Positions 55,567 through 63,668 of a stretch of 64,000 nt of DNA are shown here, piece by piece; position 1 is the stretch's first letter, and every line of letters starts with the position of its first letter. The translations under genes were made by a program, and so were the position numbers. The stretch is from Peptacetobacter hominis. Lineage in GTDB: Bacteria; Bacillota; Clostridia; Peptostreptococcales; Peptostreptococcaceae. Below the pieces are notes generated by a model. That model worked only from the letters and a program-made list of their open reading frames with translations, was not told the DNA's origin and made no database searches. The DNA is taken from positions 186,001-250,000 of the forward strand of contig NZ_SGJB01000001.1 of assembly GCF_006861675.1 (NCBI RefSeq). Direction: 5' to 3'.

Positions 55567-56742
55567 GTGGCAGATAGCGTAAAAAACAAAGGAAAAAATA
55601 TAAACGATGAACTTAAGGAAAAAGCCAGTATACTTATGGCTAAGGGTAAAAAAAGAGGCTCACTTACTTTTGAGGAAATAAGTGATACTTTTGAAACTGT
55701 CGAACTTGACAAGGCACAGATGGAAAATCTATATGAGACTTTACAGAATGTAGGTATAGAGCTTATAGATGAAAAATCTCAGAACAGTGGTGCTGAATTT
55801 GCAGCAGGAAGAGATGATATGGAACTTGATAGTATCGACGATTTATCTGGTGAAGATGACAAAGACTCATCAGAGGAAGGTGAAGCTGTAGATTTAAGTT
55901 TACCAAAAGGAATAAGCATAGATGACCCTGTAAGAATGTATCTTAAGGAAATAGGAAAGATACCCCTACTAAAACCTCACGAGGAAGTTGAATATGCGAA
56001 AAGAATGCATGAGGGAGACGAACTTGCAAAACAGAGACTTGTAGAGGCAAACCTTAGACTTGTTGTAAGTATAGCGAAAAGATATGTAGGTAGAGGAATG
56101 CTTTTCCTTGATCTTATACAGGAAGGAAACCTTGGTCTTATAAAAGCCGTTGAAAAATTTGACTATACAAAAGGTTATAAATTCTCAACATATGCAACAT
56201 GGTGGATAAGACAGGCGATAACACGTGCAATTGCTGACCAGGCAAGAACAATAAGAATACCTGTACACATGGTTGAAACAATAAATAAACTTATAAGAGT
56301 TTCAAGACAGTTACTTCAGGAACTTGGTAGAGATGCAAAACCTGAGGAGATAGCAAAAGAAATGGATCTTTCAGAAGAAAAAGTAAGAGAAATCATGAAG
56401 ATAGCTCAGGATCCGGTATCTCTTGAAACACCTATAGGAGAAGAAGAAGATTCTCATCTTGGAGATTTTATACCAGATGATGATGCGCCAGCTCCAGATG
56501 TTTCAGCGGCATATTCGCTTCTAAAAGAACAGATAGAAGAAGTTCTTGGTTCTCTTAACGAAAGAGAGCAGAAAGTTCTTAAACTTAGATTTGGTCTTGA
56601 AGATGGACGTGCAAGAACACTTGAAGAAGTTGGTAAGGAATTTGACGTTACTAGAGAGAGAATAAGACAGATAGAAGCAAAAGCACTTAGAAAGCTTAGA
56701 CATCCAAGTAGATCTAAAAAGCTTAGAGACTATCTTGATTAA
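55567..56742 (+). CDS. rpoD: Primary sigma factor (sigma-A)
   Basis: Directs RNA polymerase to the -35/-10 promoters seen throughout the window. 391 aa from GTG 55567 (RBS AGGAAGGGGG). Region 1.2 [16 protein letters not shown], region 2 [20 protein letters not shown] and [14 protein letters not shown], region 3 [12 protein letters not shown], region 4 [19 protein letters not shown]. The acidic region 1.1 is short. Follows dnaG by 16 nt. Confidence 0.97.
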   Translation: MADSVKNKGKNINDELKEKASILMAKGKKRGSLTFEEISDTFETVELDKAQMENLYETLQNVGIELIDEKSQNSGAEFAAGRDDMELDSIDDLSGEDDKDSSEEGEAVDLSLPKGISIDDPVRMYLKEIGKIPLLKPHEEVEYAKRMHEGDELAKQRLVEANLRLVVSIAKRYVGRGMLFLDLIQEGNLGLIKAVEKFDYTKGYKFSTYATWWIRQAITRAIADQARTIRIPVHMVETINKLIRVSRQLLQELGRDAKPEEIAKEMDLSEEKVREIMKIAQDPVSLETPIGEEEDSHLGDFIPDDDAPAPDVSAAYSLLKEQIEEVLGSLNEREQKVLKLRFGLEDGRARTLEEVGKEFDVTRERIRQIEAKALRKLRHPSRSKKLRDYLD

Positions 56743-56772
56743 TAAGAAATTATTATTTTGTTATAGGAAAGG

Positions 56773-56799
56773 ATACGCCTTGTTATAGGCGTATTTTTT
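56773..56799 (+). terminator. Terminator after rpoD
   Basis: ATACGCCT/AGGCGTAT, 8 bp with a 6-nt loop, then TTTTT. Confidence 0.75.
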
Positions 56800-56844
56800 C
56801 TATATAATAATATAATGAGCAAAATATCGAAAAGGAGAAATAAA

Positions 56845-57531
56845 TTGAAGATAACAGATAGACTTTTAAAAATAGCATCTTTTGTATCTGAAGGCAAAAG
56901 AATAGCTGATATAGGAACTGATCATGGATATATACCAGTATATCTTTTAAATAAAGGTATAATACCATTTGCAATACTTGCAGATATAAACAAAGGACCT
57001 CTTGAAAATGCAAGAAAAGAAGTAAGACATAACGGTCTTGAAAATAAAACAGATTTAAGACTGGGATCTGGTATAGAAGTACTTGAAAAAGGCGAAGTGG
57101 ATGAAATAATAATTGCAGGTATGGGTGGTGCGCTTATAGCTGAACTTCTTGAAGCAAAAAAAGAAGTTGCTCACAGTGCAGAAAAACTTATACTTCAGCC
57201 AATGCAGGCACAGGATGAACTTAGAAAATATCTTTTAAACAATGGATACGAAATAATGGAGGAAGTACTTGAAAACGAGGACTTCAGAATATATGAGATA
57301 ATGATTGCAAGATATACTGGAAAAAATAATACTCCAGAAGATGAAATATATTATGAGGTTGGAGAAAAACTTCTGGAAAATAAAAACGATCTTTTTGTCA
57401 AATTTATAGAGAAAAAGATAAATACCAATAAATCAATACTGGAAAAACTGGAAGGAATAGACAGTGAAAATATTATATCGAGAAAATGTGAAGTAGAGGA
57501 AAAAATAAAAAAACTTTCAGATATGATATAG
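56845..57531 (+). CDS. trmK: tRNA (adenine-22-N1)-methyltransferase
   Basis: Methylates A22 of bacterial tRNAs using SAM. 228 aa from TTG 56845, which follows AAAAGGAGAAA; upstream in-frame ATG 56815 lies before that RBS. Start MKITDRLLKIASFV and SAM motif IADIGTDHGYIPVYLL, IIAGMGGALIAELL and LILQPMQAQDELRKYL match TrmK. Located between rpoD and nif3 as in other Firmicutes. Confidence 0.9.
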   Translation: MKITDRLLKIASFVSEGKRIADIGTDHGYIPVYLLNKGIIPFAILADINKGPLENARKEVRHNGLENKTDLRLGSGIEVLEKGEVDEIIIAGMGGALIAELLEAKKEVAHSAEKLILQPMQAQDELRKYLLNNGYEIMEEVLENEDFRIYEIMIARYTGKNNTPEDEIYYEVGEKLLENKNDLFVKFIEKKINTNKSILEKLEGIDSENIISRKCEVEEKIKKLSDMI

Positions 57532-57552
57532 CATTAAAGAAAGGATGATATT

Positions 57553-58359
57553 ATGAAATTAAGAGAAATAATTGATACTATAGAAAGTTCTTATCCTACT
57601 CATCTTGCATATGATTGGGATAATGTAGGACTTATGGTAGGAGATTATGAACACGATATAGAAAAAATAATGACTGTTCTTGAAGTGAATGAAGATGTTG
57701 TAGATGAAGCTATTGAAAAAAATGTGGATCTTATAGTTTCGCATCATCCATTTATATTCGGAAAAATAGCAAAGGTTAACAGTGAGACTCTAAAGGGAAG
57801 GCTTATACAGAAACTTATTAAAAATGATATAGATGTATATTCTATGCATACAAACTACGATATAGCATTTGATGGACTTAATGATTATTTCATGGAAATA
57901 ATCGGTATAGGAAATACAAAAGTTCTTGATGCTATAGATTCGGACGAATTCTACTATGACGGTAAAAAATACGGTATAGGAAGAATAGGGGAGCTGAAAG
58001 AAAAAACAACTCTAAGAGAATTCTGCAAAAGATTAAAAAATATACTTGAGAGTGATTGTGTAAGAGCAGTAGGTAATCCTGATGCATCTATACAGAGAGT
58101 AGCTGTTGTTACAGGTGCAGGATCTGAATTTGCATCAAAATCTATGGCTATGGGAGCAGATGTAATAGTAACAGGAGATGTAAAATATCATGAAGCCCAG
58201 GATGTGTACGATGCAGGTATGAATATGATAGATTGCGGTCATTTTGATACAGAAAACATATTTAAAGATGTTATGTACAGATTCCTTTCATCTGAAATAA
58301 GCGACGTTGAGATAATAAAAAGTGAAGTTAATCTTAATCCATTTAATATAATTGTATAG
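57553..58359 (+). CDS. Nif3-like dinuclear metal protein
   Basis: 268 aa, the length of the short Nif3/YqfO form without the extra PII-like insert. Metal ligands: His pair in VSHHPFIFGK (about 65-74), HTNYD, and the C-terminal GDVKYHEAQD plus DCGHFDTE. NCBI names these GTP cyclohydrolase I type 2 homologues, but activity is not firmly established. 21 nt after trmK. Confidence 0.9.
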   Translation: MKLREIIDTIESSYPTHLAYDWDNVGLMVGDYEHDIEKIMTVLEVNEDVVDEAIEKNVDLIVSHHPFIFGKIAKVNSETLKGRLIQKLIKNDIDVYSMHTNYDIAFDGLNDYFMEIIGIGNTKVLDAIDSDEFYYDGKKYGIGRIGELKEKTTLREFCKRLKNILESDCVRAVGNPDASIQRVAVVTGAGSEFASKSMAMGADVIVTGDVKYHEAQDVYDAGMNMIDCGHFDTENIFKDVMYRFLSSEISDVEIIKSEVNLNPFNIIV

Positions 58360-58362
58360 AGT

Positions 58363-58395
58363 AAAAGGGTGGAAAATTTTATCCACCCTTTTTTA
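58363..58395. terminator. Bidirectional terminator
   Basis: AAAAGGGTGG/CCACCCTTTT with an AT loop, between nif3 and the convergent DUF1648 gene. Confidence 0.8.
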
Positions 58396-58402
58396 TATTA
58401 AT

Positions 58403-59521
58403 TTATGAAACTGCTATTGAAAATATAATTGAAACGACAATCAGAATAATTACAGCTGCTACCGATAATTTACCATATATATTTCCGATATTTACAGTCC
58501 AACCTATTCCAAATCTTTTCTGAACAAATACTGATGGATCATCTGGATTGTTGTATATGCTTCCTATAATCCAATATTTTTCTTCATCGTCTGGTGTATA
58601 AGACGATGAAATACTTCCTCTTTTTAATTTTGTTGAAAAATAAAGCATTGGAAACATTGAAACGAATAGAAAAACAACGCATGCAATCATTATTCCAGGA
58701 GGAATTGAGCCCCATATAGGAGCAAGTACTATAGCAGATAACATAACAGCTATAGATATCTCAAGGATAAGCATTGATGCAGCAAGTCCTTCAAAATAGA
58801 AAAGACATTTTTTTATACTTTCAACAGTATCATTATGATTTATTTTAATCCTTGCTCTAAGAGAAAATAAAGTTGATGCAGGTATAATTATATTCACAAG
58901 AGAAATCAGTGCTATATTTGAATAATAATTAAAAGGAGTATTTTCTACAAATCTGTCGGCTTCACCGCTGAATCCATAGTGTACAGGTATAGGACCATCT
59001 ACAAGTCTGTAATTAAAAGCTGCATAAATAGCTATTATAATTGAAATACAAAGGGGTATCATATATATATAAGTGTATTTTTTTATAATTCTGTTTTTCT
59101 CTGATAAAAATTCAATATCCTGTGTCTGAATTTTGCTTTTATCAAGCAGTGATTTAATTTCTGTTATATGAGAGTTTTTAAACTCAAGTATACGTTTGTA
59201 TGTACGATAATATACTATAAAATCGACTAATACAGATGCCAGAAGAGGTAAAGTGATAAAAAATACACTTAAGCCATCATATGAATTACCACATAATATG
59301 CTGAATATAATCTGCATAACAGAAAACAGTATTCCTGATATTATAATTGATTTTTTATAAGATCTTTCGCAGTTTATAAGCTCATCAGTTTTTCTGAATT
59401 CAAATGGTATATAAACTCCGTAGAAAATTCTTTTTCCTGAAAGTCTCTGCATATTTAAATACAGTATAGTTATAAATATTATTGTAGGTAGATAGACAAG
59501 GACTGATATTAAGTTTGTCAT
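58403..59521 (-). CDS. DUF1648/DUF5808 membrane protein
   Basis: 372 aa from ATG 59521, which overlaps the stop of the GntR gene (ATGA). About eight membrane segments. The DUF1648 motif IPVHYGFSGEADRFV (about 182-196) and a C-terminal DUF5808 pattern YWIIGSIYNNPDDPSVFVQK (about 306-325) are clear. Such proteins are often encoded with small GntR regulators; relatives of SdpI-type immunity proteins share DUF1648, so an envelope-stress or immunity role is possible. Confidence 0.8.
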   Translation of the reverse strand: MTNLISVLVYLPTIIFITILYLNMQRLSGKRIFYGVYIPFEFRKTDELINCERSYKKSIIISGILFSVMQIIFSILCGNSYDGLSVFFITLPLLASVLVDFIVYYRTYKRILEFKNSHITEIKSLLDKSKIQTQDIEFLSEKNRIIKKYTYIYMIPLCISIIIAIYAAFNYRLVDGPIPVHYGFSGEADRFVENTPFNYYSNIALISLVNIIIPASTLFSLRARIKINHNDTVESIKKCLFYFEGLAASMLILEISIAVMLSAIVLAPIWGSIPPGIMIACVVFLFVSMFPMLYFSTKLKRGSISSSYTPDDEEKYWIIGSIYNNPDDPSVFVQKRFGIGWTVNIGNIYGKLSVAAVIILIVVSIIFSIAVS

Positions 59522-59904
59522 TTTTCTGACACCTCGCATTCATCGTATATTTTTCCGCATAGATCAATAAATGATTCTTTATCCATACCTGAAAGAAAAG
59601 CTTCATATACAAGTATCTCCAGTTTTTTCTCTATATCAGAAAAAGTTTTTTCGTCCGGTTCAAGGGGAAGATTGGCCACTATGGCTCCTTTTCTTCTATC
59701 TATATTTAAAAACCCGGAATCTTTAAGCTCGTTATAGGATTTATTAACAGTATGCAAATTCACTCCTATGCTTTCTGATAGATTTCGTACTGATGGAAGA
59801 GACTCGCCTTTGTGAAGTTCTCCTTTTGCAATTGATTTTAAAATGCTTTCTTTTATTTGTATATATATAGACCTATCGCTGTTGAAATCCAGATTTATCT
59901 TCAT
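59518..59904 (-). CDS. GntR-family regulator, YtrA type
   Basis: 128 aa from ATG 59904 (RBS GGAGGTGG). HTH: SIYIQIKESILKSIAKGELH and LPSVRNLSESIGVNLHTVNK, with a short helical C-terminus and no effector domain. First gene of a two-gene unit with the DUF1648 protein. A 39-nt perfect palindrome covers its promoter, implying autorepression. Confidence 0.88.
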   Translation of the reverse strand: MKINLDFNSDRSIYIQIKESILKSIAKGELHKGESLPSVRNLSESIGVNLHTVNKSYNELKDSGFLNIDRRKGAIVANLPLEPDEKTFSDIEKKLEILVYEAFLSGMDKESFIDLCGKIYDECEVSEK

Positions 59905-59925
59905 AGAACCACCTCCTGTTATATA

Positions 59926-59973
59926 TATTATAATTGTTATATATAATATATAACAATTATAATAAAAGGTCAA
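59926..59973 (-). promoter_or_regulatory. Promoter with 39-nt perfect palindrome (GntR operator)
   Basis: Palindrome 59926-59964: 19-bp arms around A59945, core TTGTTATATAT-A-ATATATAACAA. On the minus strand -35 TTGACC (complement of 59968-59973), 17-bp spacer and -10 TATATT (complement of 59945-59950); the palindrome covers the -10 and most of the spacer, so binding would block the promoter. Confidence 0.75.
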
Positions 59974-60013
59974 TATGGACAAGGTAATTTTCTGAAAATT
60001 TACTGTTAAATCA

Positions 60014-60042
60014 TTGAAAAAAATGTTAAAAAATGTTAATAT
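60014..60042 (+). promoter_or_regulatory. Promoter of the twin-loop RNA
   Basis: -35 TTGAAA (60014-60019), 17-bp spacer, -10 TAATAT (60037-60042). Predicted start near 60049. Confidence 0.5.
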
Positions 60043-60048
60043 ATAAGT

Positions 60049-60150
60049 GAAAAGATGGTGGTGTAAAACACGAGTTGACGGGTTTTACTCTACCTGAGTA
60101 GTGGAATAGCGAAAAGGAGCGGGACACGAGTTGACGGGTTCTGCTTTTTA
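60049..60150 (+). ncRNA. Candidate small RNA with two identical 12-nt loops
   Basis: About 100 nt, no open frame. Hairpin 1: GTAAAAC (60063-60069), loop ACGAGTTGACGG (60070-60081), GTTTTAC (60082-60088). Hairpin 2: AGCGGGAC (60118-60125), the same loop ACGAGTTGACGG (60126-60137), GTTCTGCT (60138-60145), followed by T-run, so hairpin 2 doubles as terminator. Between them is a small CTAC-CTGA-GTAG hairpin and a purine-rich spacer GCGAAAAGGAG. The stems differ while the loops are identical, which suggests selection on the loop. No plus-strand gene follows for over 2 kb, so it is not an ordinary leader. No known riboswitch class was recognised. Confidence 0.6.
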
Positions 60151-60154
60151 AATG

Positions 60155-60193
60155 TAAAAAAGCTGTGCGTATTATATACGCTACAGCCTTTTT
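60155..60193. terminator. Bidirectional terminator
   Basis: AGCTGTGCGTAT pairs with ATACGCTACAGCCT (one mismatch), flanked by A6 and T7. It mainly ends the minus-strand membrane-protein unit. Confidence 0.75.
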
Positions 60194-60567
60194 TATTTCA
60201 TGCCTATAAACATTCCTATTACATATGGAATAAGCCATATTGCCCATACTGCAATACTGAATTTATGGAAAGTTTTCTTTGACTCTTCGCTTCCTCTGAT
60301 AAGTATAACAGTTGCCCATACTGCATGGAATGCCATAAGAAGAAGTGCTACTAATCCGGTTATACCGTGAAGATCAAAATTAAAACCTTCTCCAGCTATT
60401 TTTGACATAAGAGTTGTGCCAGAAGTATCAAAAACAAATCCTGCCCAGAATACAGCAGCATGCCATTTTTTCAGTTTTCCTGATTTTCTTTCTGAGAACA
60501 CCCCGATTGTATAAAATACAAGCGCAAGAGTTATACAGATAACTGCATAAATTAAAAGACCTGACAT
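60193..60567 (-). CDS. HsmA-like (TIGR03987) small membrane protein
   Basis: 124 aa, four membrane segments. Contains KLKKWHAAVFWAGFVFDTSG and LHGITGLVALLLMAFHAVWA, with paired His residues in helices that resemble haem- or metal-binding membrane proteins; matches the TIGR03987 family of unknown function. One base separates it from the gene upstream, and both are preceded by a TetR operator. Confidence 0.62.
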   Translation of the reverse strand: MSGLLIYAVICITLALVFYTIGVFSERKSGKLKKWHAAVFWAGFVFDTSGTTLMSKIAGEGFNFDLHGITGLVALLLMAFHAVWATVILIRGSEESKKTFHKFSIAVWAIWLIPYVIGMFIGMK

Positions 60568-60568
60568 A

Positions 60569-60994
60569 TTATAATTCCTCCTTTTTTCTTATATGATTTA
60601 TATAATTTAAACCGAAAACAGCTCCTGCAAGAAATAAAGCAGAACCTAGTCCAGTATAAAAAACTGCAATAAATTTCAATGGCATAAGTTTGAATGTGCG
60701 TATACATATACCAAAACTCATCATAAACGCCATAATCATAAATGATTTTTTATCGAAAAATTTAAGGAAAAACTGATATTCCTCGTCATAAGATATAATT
60801 CTAAGTGTATGTTTCGATGTAAGTTTTGAAAAAACCAAAAACCAGAATAAAGAAAATATAATCAAAGAAGTTATGATGTTTATAATGTTTACATATCCTA
60901 TATAAGAAGAAATACCTATTTTAAGTATATTAAAACCTGCAATAGCCCAAACAAGACAGGCTATAATAAGAAGATTTTGCTTTCTTATATTCAT
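60569..60994 (-). CDS. Small membrane protein, unknown
   Basis: 141 aa from ATG 60994 (RBS CGAGGAGG). Four hydrophobic segments (LLIIACLVWAIAGFNILKIG near the start). No family recognised. Likely co-expressed with the HsmA-like gene and repressed by the TetR protein encoded upstream, since an operator copy lies at 61020-61032 just before its RBS. Confidence 0.6.
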   Translation of the reverse strand: MNIRKQNLLIIACLVWAIAGFNILKIGISSYIGYVNIINIITSLIIFSLFWFLVFSKLTSKHTLRIISYDEEYQFFLKFFDKKSFMIMAFMMSFGICIRTFKLMPLKFIAVFYTGLGSALFLAGAVFGLNYINHIRKKEEL

Positions 60995-61019
60995 ATTGTA
61001 TACCTCCTCGAAATTTATG

Positions 61020-61032
61020 TGAACATAGTTCA
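61020..61032 (-). promoter_or_regulatory. Second TetR operator
   Basis: TGAACATAGTTCA, one base different from the palindrome core TGAACATTGTTCA in front of tetR. It lies between tetR and the 60994 gene. Confidence 0.6.
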
Positions 61033-61067
61033 TGTTGGGTGATAAAATTCCCGCATAATAAAGCGGG

Positions 61068-61625
61068 CTAATAAAGATATTTTTCTGCAATTTTAAGTAT
61101 ACCTCTATAGTCATGATGAAGAGTTATAGTATTCGATATAAATAATTCGAATATAAAATCAACAAATATTTCAGCTGTCATATTCTCATCAAAAGCGTCA
61201 GGTGATATTGAAGAATCATTTAAAAGAACAAAAATAAGATTATTCTTTATCTTTTGTATGTACTTTGACATGCTTTTTACCGCAGCGGATTTATCTTCCG
61301 GAGCAAATGCCACTGCATGTGTGAGAATAAACTGTGGATATTTTCTGGCGCTTTTGTCAATGCTTTCAAATAAATATGAAATTGATTTTATAAAGTTATC
61401 TGAACTGAATCCATCTCCCGGAACATCAAAAATATCCATCCATATTCCCTCTGTAACAGAACATAAAAGATCGGATTTAGATTCAAAATAATTATAAAGA
61501 GCACCGACAGAAATTCCACATTCAGCGGCAACACTTCTCATATTTATAGAAGATATACCATTCTTTTGAACCATTTCTGTACAAACATAAATAATTTCCT
61601 TTCTGGAAGTAATTTGTGGATTCAA
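61068..61625 (-). CDS. TetR-family repressor
   Basis: 185 aa from TTG 61625 (RBS AGGAGATG). HTH near residues 25-55: SINMRSVAAECGISVGALYN-type helix and YFESKSDLL. Ligand domain about 60-185 without recognised specificity. The promoter region holds a near-perfect operator, and a second copy lies in front of the two membrane-protein genes downstream, so a TetR-controlled operon is likely. Confidence 0.85.
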   Translation of the reverse strand: MNPQITSRKEIIYVCTEMVQKNGISSINMRSVAAECGISVGALYNYFESKSDLLCSVTEGIWMDIFDVPGDGFSSDNFIKSISYLFESIDKSARKYPQFILTHAVAFAPEDKSAAVKSMSKYIQKIKNNLIFVLLNDSSISPDAFDENMTAEIFVDFIFELFISNTITLHHDYRGILKIAEKYLY

Positions 61626-61640
61626 AATATCATCTCCTCT

Positions 61641-61659
61641 ATATGAACATTGTTCATAT
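61641..61659 (-). promoter_or_regulatory. TetR operator upstream of tetR
   Basis: ATATGAACA-T-TGTTCATAT, 9-bp perfect arms, located 16-34 nt before the TTG start. Confidence 0.7.
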
Positions 61660-61700
61660 AAATTGTATATGCAGCATCAATAAAAGTCAACTCTTTATTA

Positions 61701-61728
61701 AAAAAAGAGAATCCTACAGGATTCTCTC
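61701..61728 (-). terminator. Terminator overlapping the DUF3800 stop codon
   Basis: Minus-strand AGAGAATCC/GGATTCTCT with loop TGTA then T-run; the TAG stop (61714-61716) sits at the loop. Confidence 0.75.
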
Positions 61729-62499
61729 TATAATATTATAAGGTTCAATTATTTCAAAAAGTTCTTCAGCTATTTTCTTGTGCTTATAGTTATCTTTTTT
61801 TATGTTATGCATAAGTTTCATGTTTGAGGTGTATGCACAGACATCCGCAATCTGAATATTTACACTTTCATAACTTTTTTTCTGCATTATTTCGGAACTT
61901 ATTCGATTATTTGGATGTTCAATAACATATGGAACAGTAAAATTTTCAACTGTATAATTTCCCTCATCTGCAATAATACATGCGTATTCATCATTTTTCT
62001 CAAGATAATGAAAAAGACTTTCCATCAGAGCCTCATTCATTCTTTTATTAAGAAGGGTATCACTTTCAGAAGATTTTCCGTGTCTGCAGGTAAATTCATG
62101 TTTATCACAATAGACAGTAAAAATCTGTATATTCAATTTGTCTATTATTCTAAGCACTCTTTTGATTGTATTTATTCTATCATCCTTATCGAGTATTATA
62201 TATGGAATATCTCCTCTGATTATTTCAGAGCAGTGAAGCTCAAATTCTTCAGATATAACCATTTCCGTAAGAAGATGTGACAATTTATTTGATCTTCCAA
62301 ATGTATAGGAATTTTTTTCGAATGCTGAATACATAGTGGCTTCTATTTTTTCCTTTAATCTGGATATTATAGTATTCATTTTATCAGATACATCATTAAA
62401 ATCTGTGTTATCTATACACACAGCTGAAAGCAGATACACAGGCTGATCTAAATCTTTTAGACTTCTACTTCCGGAATCATCTATATATATGTTGATCAA
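61714..62499 (-). CDS. DUF3800 protein
   Basis: 261 aa from TTG 62499, preceded by GGAGGAG at the right distance; longer starts lack an RBS. N-terminal INIYIDDSGSRS is the DUF3800 signature, and later IIADEGNYTVENF and IQIADVCAYTSN give the remaining acidic residues of an RNase H-like fold. These proteins are predicted nucleases and occur singly or in defence islands; no partner is visible here. Function is not established. Confidence 0.78.
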   Translation of the reverse strand: MINIYIDDSGSRSLKDLDQPVYLLSAVCIDNTDFNDVSDKMNTIISRLKEKIEATMYSAFEKNSYTFGRSNKLSHLLTEMVISEEFELHCSEIIRGDIPYIILDKDDRINTIKRVLRIIDKLNIQIFTVYCDKHEFTCRHGKSSESDTLLNKRMNEALMESLFHYLEKNDEYACIIADEGNYTVENFTVPYVIEHPNNRISSEIMQKKSYESVNIQIADVCAYTSNMKLMHNIKKDNYKHKKIAEELFEIIEPYNIIERIL

Positions 62500-62633
62500 T
62501 TTAACTCCTCCAGTTTCAATTATTTGTGAATATTGAACAATCATATTCTATATAATAATCATAACATAATAATAGTTAAAATCAAAATATATTAAGAAAG
62601 CAGTGATTTTACAAGCACTTAAAACTATATTTA

Positions 62634-62662
62634 TTGAATAAAAAAAGTGTTTAATATATAAT
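62634..62662 (+). promoter_or_regulatory. Promoter of punA
   Basis: -35 TTGAAT (62634-62639), 17-bp spacer, -10 TATAAT (62657-62662). Confidence 0.65.
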
Positions 62663-62692
62663 GATATATAAAGTAAATAAGGAGGAAACAAA

Positions 62693-63505
62693 ATGTATAA
62701 CGAAATAAAAAAAGCAGCAGAGTATATAAAAGAAAAAATAGATGTAACACCAGAAATTGGACTTATATTAGGTTCAGGTTTAGGAGTAATTGCCGACAAA
62801 GTTGAAAATCCTATATCAATAAAATATTCGGATATACCTGGATTTCCTGAATCTACTGTAAAAGGTCATGCGGGGGAACTTGTTGCAGGTAAATATATGG
62901 GAAAAAATGTAATCGTGATGAAAGGTAGATTTCATTTTTATGAGGGACATTCTCAAAGGCTTATAGCAATGCCTGTAAGAGTTATGAAAGAATTAGGAGT
63001 AGAAACTTTAATAGTTACAAATGCAGCAGGTGGAGTAAATAGAGATTTTAAGGCTGGAAATCTAATGCTTATAAAAGATCATATAAATTTCAGTGGTTCA
63101 AATCCTCTTATAGGAGAAAATGATGACAAAATAGGACCTAGATTCCCGGATATGTCAGATGCATATAATTCCGAGTATAGAAAAACAGTAAAAAATATTG
63201 CCGAAAGAATAGGTATGGACTTAAAAGAAGGGGTGTATATGTTTTTCTCAGGTCCAAACTATGAAACACCTGCAGAAGTTAAAATGGCTGGAATAATGGG
63301 AGCTGATGCGGTTGGAATGTCTACTGTTCCTGAAGTAATAACGGCTGTACACTGTGGTATAAAGGTTATCGGTATTTCATGTATATCCAATATGGCGGCG
63401 GGAATACTTGATGAAAAACTAAACCATGAGGATGTAATAGAGGTAACCAATAGAATAAAATCTGATTTCATAAACCTTGTATCTGAAATAGTAAGTGAAA
63501 TTTAA
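62693..63505 (+). CDS. punA: Purine nucleoside phosphorylase (trimeric type)
   Basis: Splits inosine/guanosine with phosphate to base and ribose-1-phosphate. 270 aa, trimeric PNP length. LGSGLGVIADKVENP (about 25-39), phosphate-binding VKGHAGELVAGK, MKGRFHFYEGHS, VTNAAGGVN, and base-pocket GPNYETPAEVKM plus VGMSTVPEV. Upstream promoter; RBS AAGGAGG. Fits with xpt and guaB at the other end of the window. Confidence 0.93.
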   Translation: MYNEIKKAAEYIKEKIDVTPEIGLILGSGLGVIADKVENPISIKYSDIPGFPESTVKGHAGELVAGKYMGKNVIVMKGRFHFYEGHSQRLIAMPVRVMKELGVETLIVTNAAGGVNRDFKAGNLMLIKDHINFSGSNPLIGENDDKIGPRFPDMSDAYNSEYRKTVKNIAERIGMDLKEGVYMFFSGPNYETPAEVKMAGIMGADAVGMSTVPEVITAVHCGIKVIGISCISNMAAGILDEKLNHEDVIEVTNRIKSDFINLVSEIVSEI

Positions 63506-63566
63506 CAGCGATTATTCAATAAAAATATTTTTTGCATAAAATTATTAAAAAGTTATATTTTTTTGT

Positions 63567-63594
63567 TTGAGACTCAAAAGAGCGGGTATATAAA
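63567..63594 (+). promoter_or_regulatory. Promoter of the rubrerythrin with palindrome at -35
   Basis: -35 TTGAGA (63567-63572), 16-bp spacer, -10 TATAAA (63589-63594). A palindrome TTTGAG-A-CTCAAA (63566-63578) overlaps the -35, a possible repressor site. It is not a PerR box by consensus. Confidence 0.45.
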
Positions 63595-63668
63595 TACCAT
63601 AACAAAGATAAATAAAATCTTTAAACAATAAATAATTTAGAATGATAAGGTTAATGGAGGATTTAGTT

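Noticed and set aside
60063-60145. Guanidine-II (mini-ykkC) riboswitch
   Set aside because: That class also has two hairpins, but with ACGR tetraloops closed by strong G-C pairs. Here the loops are 12 nt, and no efflux gene follows on the strand.
60063-60145. CRISPR-like direct repeat
   Set aside because: Only two copies of about 17 nt, explained by the identical hairpin loops; no spacer periodicity.
60026-60247. 73-aa minus-strand frame across the twin-loop RNA
   Set aside because: No ribosome site, crosses the bidirectional terminator, and overlaps the end of the HsmA-like gene.
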